The position numbers and the translations under genes are program-made. A stretch of DNA of 64,000 nt, from contig LNAC01000742.1 of assembly GCA_002007465.1 (NCBI GenBank), forward strand, positions 229,631 through 293,630, written 5' to 3'. This DNA comes from Ailurus styani. Its lineage: Eukaryota; Chordata; Mammalia; Carnivora; Ailuridae. The notes beneath the pieces were generated by a model. That model saw nothing but the letters and a program-made list of their open reading frames with translations, made no database searches and was not told the DNA's origin. This document shows positions 57,535 to 64,000 of the stretch, in pieces. The first letter of the stretch is position 1; every line of letters begins with the position of its first letter.

Positions 57535-59095
57535 AGCATTCAATTTTTCCCAGTAGGAAACTGAATTTTCCTAAATAGTCAATTTCCAGAGAAACAACAG
57601 CAGCCAAAGAAGTAAAAAAAAAAGAGTAAAAATTATCAACTAATTTAACATTTTATATTGTATATCCTCATCATAGTAATATTGCAAGGATTTATATTTC
57701 ACAGATAAATATCTATATGCACAGTCATTTTACTCTTTTTAAGAATAACAGTCTAGTTGTTATCTGCACAGTCATGAATCACTCAAGGAATAGATGTGCA
57801 TGTAATCACAGTGTGGAAAGACATAAATGAATATTCATTTTAAAATCATGATATTGACAATTTGAACTCTTTCCTCTGAATGAAGTCTATTGACAAGTTA
57901 AAAATATTACTAAGGAAACTACGTTGTCATTTAAGGATCTAAGATTTTTTTTCTTTCATCGGGCTTAAGTCAATTTCAGTACAAGCTCACCAATACCAAA
58001 TTATTTTGTGAAATAAATAGTGGTGATAAAGCTCTATGAGAATCAGGGCTTTCCATCCCTTCATCATGTGCATATTAACCATAATTAAATTCAGCCACTT
58101 CTCTACTCTTTTCCATACAACTAAACTGCTTAAATCACAAAACATGGCAGTAATCTAGAGAATTTTGACATTCAGGTAAATACAATGAACCTATTAAACT
58201 CTGTGAAGGAAAAGAAAACAAGAAAGGGATGTGGACTATTCCAGTATCAAGAATTCCTCCTGCTCTGCTGATACAAAGCTAGCTTCATTTCATACAGATG
58301 ATGTATACTTCAAATGAGTGCTTACAAGAAAGTAAAATCGAAGAAGGCAGGAAAATAATTTTTCACCTGTTAGTGAGCAGACTAAAAACACGTTTCTACC
58401 TCTAAAGCACCTTGCAACATAATGGAAACCAGGTGAAACTAAGTTTAAGGCTCATATAAAAGTATTAAATAGCTTTCTATTTACTGAAGAAATTGATATA
58501 CTTGACAGGTGACATTTCTGAGAGGTAGATGACTGCCAGTGGAAAAAAATTAAATCCATCATAAAGTCTATTACTGAGAAGTAATAAATGGTATGTGGAT
58601 ATGAAAGGGAAACACAATATACAAAAAATTGGTGGAGTTATATAGTAATTTAATTCCTTTAAACATATACATAACATAATTATGATAGAATAATGAGAGA
58701 TAATTTGGCTTACCAAGAAAAGTGTGAAAATATGCAAAAGTAACACCGGGTTGAACAAATGGGCCAGTTGATGGTCATGGCTCTGTTAGTAGGTCTGACA
58801 AAAATTTCACCTTGCTGCTCTTCGCTTTCTTCGTGTTCAAATTGTAGCAAATACAGTTATGCTACTAAACTGAATTATTTGAAGACTATATATGAAAATA
58901 TATGTGAAAGTTTTGTGGTAAAGATAAAACTCTAGAGCTACATTTAGTCAGATACCATTGTTGTAATTTTAAATTAAATTAAAAAAGGGCCCAATCAGGC
59001 ATTTAGAGCTGAAGCCTGCCTGAATATCACCAAGTTCTTATCTAGAACATCGATTTTTCAATCATTGAGAAGTTGAAAAAGAATGGTAAATGTTT
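57535..59095. other. Unclassified AT-rich DNA
   Basis: No recognisable feature. Confidence 0.5.
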
Positions 59096-59099
59096 GGAT

Positions 59100-59690
59100 G
59101 GAGCTGATGGCATCTCACTTTACTAGGTATCATTTAAACTTAAGTCCATTTTTCAGGACATCCTTCTAATACTCACTCGGTGTCCTAAACAGTGACCATG
59201 TACTCTACAAACAGTTCATAATAGCCACCTAACTCCGCAGGCAGGGTCATATTCCTAAAACCAAACTGGTTACAACTCTCTCCCAGCACACAGTCAACAA
59301 TTTCCCACTTTCTTGTGCATGAATTGTCTCCACAGTATGACAGGGCTCCTGCATGATTCTTGTCTCCCTTGCCTTTTCTTTTTTCGAAATTCTTCCTCCC
59401 AAACTGCGCTGCAACAGTTCTGTATTATCTGCCAGTTGCCATGCTTACCAGGCTCTTCGAAAACGTTATGCGATGTTGATCCTGCTGCTCTGCTCTGCTC
59501 TTCACTGTGCTTGCCTTTTGGTCCACCTGGAGAAACCCTCACTCCTCACTCAAGTTCAGCTTATGCGTATGGTCTCCTCCGAAGTCTGTCTCCTGGGCAA
59601 ATTAGTCGCTTCTTCTTTTGTACCTATACTACGTCCTAGATGTTGAAGTAATCCTAGAATTTTGAATACTTATTATACTTAGGGAAGCAA
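59100..59690 (+). mobile_element. L2 relic
   Basis: Sense L2-type sequence with phrases such as GGTTACAACTCTCTCCCAGC (59269), CAGTTGCCATGCTTACCAGG (59432) and GTCTGTCTCCTGGGCAAATTA (59583). The two overlapping open frames of about 100 codons at 59313-59646 lie within it and are not supported as genes. Confidence 0.45.
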
Positions 59691-59699
59691 TCAATATAG

Positions 59700-59910
59700 A
59701 GCAGGGTAAGGGGCATAGACTTTAGAGTCAGAGTCTACATCAGAATGTTGGCCCTATATGGCCTTGTGACCCTGAACCTCTTAAAGTCTCAATTTTATCA
59801 TCTGAAAAATGGGCATAGTAATAAACTGAATTCAGAGTGAAATGAGAAACTGTATTTAAATAATTCATTATAGTTCCTGGCATATAAGTAGTACTCAGTA
59901 AGAGTTAGTT
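59700..59910 (+). mobile_element. MIR
   Basis: Clear MIR order: GGGCATAGACTTTAGAGTCAG, GGCCTTGTGACCCTGAACCTC, TTTATCATCTGAAAAATGGGC, TTCCTGGCATATAAGTAGTAC. Confidence 0.85.
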
Positions 59911-60495
59911 GCAATAATATTGACAGTGATTGTTGTTTACATGATCATCTCCCCTTATAAAACTGAAAATTTCTTCACACCAAAGATAATATCCATTTCA
60001 TCTTTATCCTCTGTGCTCCTCAACATGCCATCATGTAGCATTTCTATTAAAAATGAGTATGCCCAGCACAACACTATTCAGTACATCTGCTCTCAGGTCA
60101 GTTCCCGATACTTCCCTTCCTCTGCTTGGGACACTTGTGGGTATGATACTGTTTCCTGGCTTCCTTGCCCTTAAGCTTCCAGGTAGGTTTGGCTAGTGGG
60201 TGGCACTGGTCTAAAGGGTGACTCTGCTGGCCAGGAGTCAGCAACCACACCTCTTCTCTGTTCCTCCAGCAACAGGCATAGAGACAGCATGTGGTGATTA
60301 TTAACCTTAGGATTGCTTCACTTTCCTCCACTTGTCCGTTCACCTCTTCTATCTCATTCTAACTACCATATTAAATTCTTCACATTAAATTCCCTCTATT
60401 GATTTATCTGGCAGATATATGTCTTTCGAGCTGAACCCAGGAATTTTTTTTTTTTTGATCTGACCTTTAGTCTTAGTGATCCACAAAGTTTAAGT
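59911..60495. other. Unclassified non-coding DNA
   Basis: Possible L2 3' scrap near 59950-60060; otherwise nothing recognised. Confidence 0.45.
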
Positions 60496-60499
60496 GCAG

Positions 60500-60605
60500 A
60501 TAAAATATTTGCTCTGCCTATTTCACAGGGTTGTTCCATGGGATCAAAGAAAATTCTGGACATGTAAGTATTTTGAAAGTATAAATTGTTACACAAATAC
60601 AATAT
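60500..60605 (+). mobile_element. Possible MIR relic
   Basis: GCCTATTTCACAGGGTTGTTC and the bases that follow resemble the MIR 3' half, decayed. Confidence 0.45.
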
Positions 60606-60966
60606 TTGCTCTTAATATTTTCAATTGCAAAGAAACAACTTAGCTTCGCTGACCTATAGCAGTGATGTTCTAAGCAATCCTAATGTCTTCCAATGACACC
60701 ATGCCTGTAACTTATACGGCTGAAGAAAGGGGAGGACAAAGTCCAAAAGATAGCTGAGTTTGGCATAGCAGGAATTTATGATCTCATAAGTCAGAAGACA
60801 CTGATAGAAAGAGTGAAAATTATGATTTTACTGGAGACAAGAAACCACTTGGACAACAGCTACCTTAGACTTTCCTTCAAGTCTTAATTTTGCAGATGAG
60901 CAACCACATTAAACTCCACAAGAATTCATGAAATGGCAGGTTATATTACCCATTTACTCGAGAAGA

Positions 60967-60990
60967 ACACACACACATACACACAAAACA
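60967..60990 (+). repeat. (CA)n short microsatellite
   Basis: ACACACACACATACACACA. Confidence 0.9.
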
Positions 60991-61140
60991 AAAGCAAAAC
61001 ACAAATGCAAACAGGAAGTCTTTGCTTTGCCTAAGAAATTCCAACTATCATGCAAATTTTGGAGTTGTGAACAAAGATATATTACAGAGCAGCTATCTGA
61101 AATAAATTAGTAAAATAATCAAGACAAGATTATTATTCAC

Positions 61141-61342
61141 GGGCGCCTGGGTGGCTCAGTGGGTTAAAGCCTCTGCTTTCGGCTCAGGTCATGATCTCAG
61201 GGTCCTGGGATCGAGGCCCGCATCGGGCTCCCTGCTCAGCAGGGAGCCTGCTTCCTCCTCTCTCTCTGCCTGCCTCTCTGCCTCCTTGTGATCTGATCTC
61301 TCTCTCTGTGTCAAATAAATAAATAAAATCTTAAAAAAAAAA
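61141..61342 (+). mobile_element. Young Can-SINE (SINEC)
   Basis: Near-intact SINE, head GGGCGCCTGGGTGGCTCAGT, with a small internal repeat GATCTGATCT near 61290. Exact 15-bp target-site duplication AAGATTATTATTCAC at 61126-61140 and 61343-61357. Confidence 0.97.
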
Positions 61343-61399
61343 AAGATTATTATTCACAATAAAATAATGAAGACAACAAATTAAGACCTAAGACATGTT

Positions 61400-61602
61400 A
61401 AATAATGTTTTTTAAAAACTGCACAATGGTGAAGTACAAATAAGATCTATAAGTTAGTAGTGAACTAATGTCAATTTCCTTGTTGTGATAATGTATTCTG
61501 GTTATATAAGATTTTATCATTGGGGGAAGCTGGGAGCTCTTCTGTACTATTTTTGTAACTTCGTGTGAATCCAAAACTATTTCAAAATAATTTTAAAAAA
61601 TA
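61400..61602 (+). mobile_element. L1 3' end (old)
   Basis: Ordered old-L1 3' UTR landmarks: AATGTCAATTTCCTTGTTGTG (61468), GGTTATATAAGATTTTATCAT (61500), GGGGGAAGCTGGGAGCTC, CTTCTGTACTATTTTTGTAAC (61539), ending CCAAAACTATTTCAAAATAA. Confidence 0.85.
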
Positions 61603-62604
61603 CTGTGCTTAGTATGTCAAGAGGATGTATAATATTCCAGAAAAAAATCCATTAAAAAGTTGAAGTGCAAAATTTGAAGCCTTAAAAGGACTTTTTGCAT
61701 GAAATTAGAAATGCAGTTCTTACTCTGCCACATAACTCATATACTTATGCATTTTTTAAATCACTCCACAAATATGTACTGTCAAGCCATTATGCACTGG
61801 ATATACTGTCACATTTTCCTCCTGATGTCTTTTATCATTTAGGTGATGTTCTATCTTCTTTTCTGATCCATCCTTCATTTGGCCATGGGTTTCAAGCAAT
61901 TTAAACTCCTCCGCTTGAGCTTTAGTCATTCCCCAGGAACATCCAAGGACAACAAGTCACCAAATCCTCCACAGCTCACTTTTCAAAATGACAAACAGGT
62001 CATATAACTATCAGTCAAACAAGAGACTCTGATCGGTTCCTCGTGATATTTACCTCTTGGTTTATATGTATGGTTTGTCTAAGTACTAGAAGGAGAAGGA
62101 ACATCTGGACAAATAGAACAGTCCCATTCTTAATTCTGCACATGTCTGCGAATGGACTTGTAGATATCTGAGGGATGATTCCACCCCGAGTCTAGGGATC
62201 CCTACAGTTACGCAGGATGGTACCTCAACCCCAGCTCGAACAGGGAGTACGATTACGTAATTTCACACAATCATTTTGACGTTCCTCCAGATGAAAACAG
62301 TATGCATATACTGTTTGAATGCATACCGTATGAATACTGGTATTCACAGAGAATGAAATTTGTTAACTTCAAAGACATTCCTTTCAATGAAGCAAACATA
62401 CTTGTAAGAAAACTGCTCTATAGGCTAGGAAAGAGTCTGTCCTGGGACTTTCTCTCCTAAAATGTTACTTCTGTCCCACGGCACAGGTTGCATAAGAAAT
62501 GGGAAAATCAAAAAGGCAATACAGTCTCCCTCTTATTTCCTCCTTCACATGTAAAAAGTTGCCCGGAGTGCACCACGTGTGACATAAACGAATGTGGCCT
62601 AACT
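61603..62604. other. Unclassified non-coding DNA
   Basis: No recognisable feature. Near-palindromic ACAGTATGCATATACTGT lies at about 62297-62314 beside further GCATAC/GTATGA inverted words. Confidence 0.5.
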
Positions 62605-62710
62605 GAGAAAGTACTTAGCCTCTCTATTCCTTCTATAAAAAAATAAAGTACCTTATGTCTAATGTCTGTGATTAGCTTAGATGAATTTGGCATGGTTTTT
62701 GGCACATGAG
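62605..62710 (+). mobile_element. Possible MIR relic
   Basis: ACTTAGCCTCTCTATTCCTTC and GGCATGGTTTTTGGCACATGA fit the MIR order weakly. Confidence 0.4.
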
Positions 62711-63859
62711 AAGCCCTCTCTGAAAACAAGGAAGCCAGGGGTAGGCATATTATTCAGGAAAATATCTGGGCACAGACTGCTTTCTTCCCACTAATGGGTC
62801 ACACTAACTTTACTTCAAGAGCAGGTATGCCAAATATTGATAAATAGTACCTCCAGTAGTACTTCATGGTTTGTCATGTTAAGTCTTCTGTAATGGAGAC
62901 ATTCTTCCTAAGAGTAATAGAGCTGCAGCACAGAAAGAATCGAAACTTCTAGATCTCCAGAGACCCAACATTGCCCAGGCAGCATCACGTGGGCAGTTTG
63001 TGACCCTGTTAGGGACTCTAGGGAGTGGGCATGAGGTGTACATGTCTGGGGAAGGGCCAGGGGAGAAAGCTAGTTCTACCACATCTGCTCCAACTTTCAG
63101 GGCCACAACATTTCTGTTTTGATTCCTCTTTACCTTGTCTAATACACACACATAGACACACACATATATATGTGCCCATAACATATGTATACATACATAA
63201 TGCATGTATATGTGTACACTGTGTGTGAATAAATACATATATATACATATATGATTTTAAAAAAACGACTGATAAAATTGAGTGATCTCTTCTTGCCAAT
63301 TCATTGCCTATTATTATCGGTGCAGCTCCCAGACTGTCAGCTGCTATAATAATCATCGTTGCCTCCTCTCTTCACTGTAAGCGTATATCCATTTGAGACC
63401 AGAAATGGGGTTCCCATTTGCTATACTGCTCCTTTGGAATCCTCAGAGAGAAACCACGACTATAGGGTTTTGGTTAGGTCCAAACCAGAAGTGCCTTCTC
63501 TGTTCCACCAGATGGCAGTCCCGCATCAGGACGGAAAAAAAGGGGGGAGGTGGTAGTATTTTGGATATAGAACCATGTAATTCTGGTATTTTCTGCTATG
63601 GGAAAAACTGACAAATACGCAGGTTGGTTTAGTAAGGAATGAAATGTAGGTGTTTTGCACAAACTCATCACAACTGTTCTGCAAAAATAAAAAAGCAAAC
63701 AATTGAAACTGCCTGAATTAAAAATATTTTGATGACTAACCTAAGCTCTGCTCCATGACACTGCAAGAGTTGAAAACAAGCCCACAAAACACAGAATGTG
63801 TGCAAGTCTGTGGTTATAGTCACTATCTGCACGTGGTTTGTATCTTAAATATACCTCGG
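62711..63859. other. Unclassified non-coding DNA
   Basis: 62870-63130 is less AT-rich but matches no family I recognise. Short frames on both strands (62879-63356 minus; 63359-63611 plus) lack recognisable domains. Confidence 0.5.
63141..63252 (+). repeat. (CA)/(TA)/(TG) compound microsatellite
   Basis: Alternating purine-pyrimidine blocks over about 110 bases, with CA-rich, TA-rich and GTGTGT parts that are partly self-complementary. Confidence 0.85.
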
Positions 63860-63945
63860 CTTCATAGCTACAAATTGCCTCAACTTTTTCATTTGGAAAG
63901 TGGGCATGATGATGAGTTGCTGGTAGAATTAAGTTAGAATGTGTG
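63860..63945 (+). mobile_element. Possible MIR relic
   Basis: GCCTCAACTTTTTCATTTGG followed by AAAGTGGGCATGATGATGAG matches the MIR core order. Confidence 0.5.
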
Positions 63946-64000
63946 CACATGTATGAACAAGCTTCAAGGCATTGTCTCTCTGTGGTAACAAGGGGATTTA

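Noticed and set aside
59313..59646. Two overlapping open frames of about 100 codons
   Set aside because: They lie in sequence that reads as an L2 relic and overlap each other in different frames, as chance frames do.
62879..63356. Two overlapping minus-strand frames of 112 and 119 codons
   Set aside because: They run through a CA/TA microsatellite and show no domain; likely chance.
1..64000. Endogenous retrovirus or LTR element
   Set aside because: I looked for LTR-like terminal repeats, primer binding sites and retroviral protein motifs and recognised none; a fully decayed solo LTR could still be missed.
1..64000. A previously undescribed functional system
   Set aside because: No gene cluster, conserved array or RNA structure stands out. 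The structure visible is explained by mobile elements, simple repeats and assembly joins.

Overview
This window looks like nuclear non-coding DNA from a caniform carnivore, most likely a musteloid (weasel-family-like) species. It holds at least 21 copies or pieces of the carnivore tRNA-Lys-derived SINE (Can-SINE/SINEC). Most share a head beginning GGGCGCCTGGGTGGCTCAG, an internal AAAGCCTCTGCTTTCGGCTC segment, a CT-rich stretch and an AATAAA-type A-rich tail. The family-level assignment rests on remembered consensus sequences. The window also carries several L1 fragments and ancient mammalian L2 and MIR relics, as expected for a placental mammal.

I found no credible protein-coding exon, RNA gene, CRISPR array, operon or prokaryotic feature. 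Every long open frame is short and either lies in a recognisable repeat or has no support. The region is AT-rich and gene-poor, either intergenic or inside a large intron. It contains three single-N joins (28925, 42353, 42578), all in or at the edge of a SINE.

Layout. 1-9600: mostly unclassified AT-rich DNA, with an old antisense SINE and a rearranged L1/HAL1 piece at 3.1-4.0 kb. 9.6-16.5 kb: SINEs, an antisense L1 ORF2/3' end (12-13.4 kb) and unclassified DNA. 16.56-19.94 kb: a decayed L1/HAL1-type element with 5' UTR, ORF1-like region and ORF2 scraps, itself hit by an L1 tail and two SINEs in opposite orientation. 20-25.2 kb: L2 relics and SINEs. 25.2-30.1 kb: L1 relics, SINEs and a MIR that is duplicated across an N with a SINE on one side only. 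30-38 kb: antisense L2, MIRs, a GC-richer patch (32.16-32.57 kb) and a small repeat cluster at 35.6 kb. 38.5-43.2 kb: SINEs, a MER5A-like relic and an L1 3' end carrying two SINEs and two Ns. 43.2-51 kb: a long AT-rich tract, then antisense L2 (45.2-47 kb) followed by sense L2 (48.9-51 kb). 51-64 kb: MIR/L2 relics, one young SINE (61.1 kb), an L1 tail and microsatellites.

The most useful observations concern mobile-element history and assembly quality: a duplicated segment that looks like a SINE insertion polymorphism assembled as both alleles in series, a SINE that seems to have carried extra 3' sequence into its insertion site, an L1 with an inversion structure, and an L1 tail that has lost sequence at an N. 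I saw no sign of a novel biological system.
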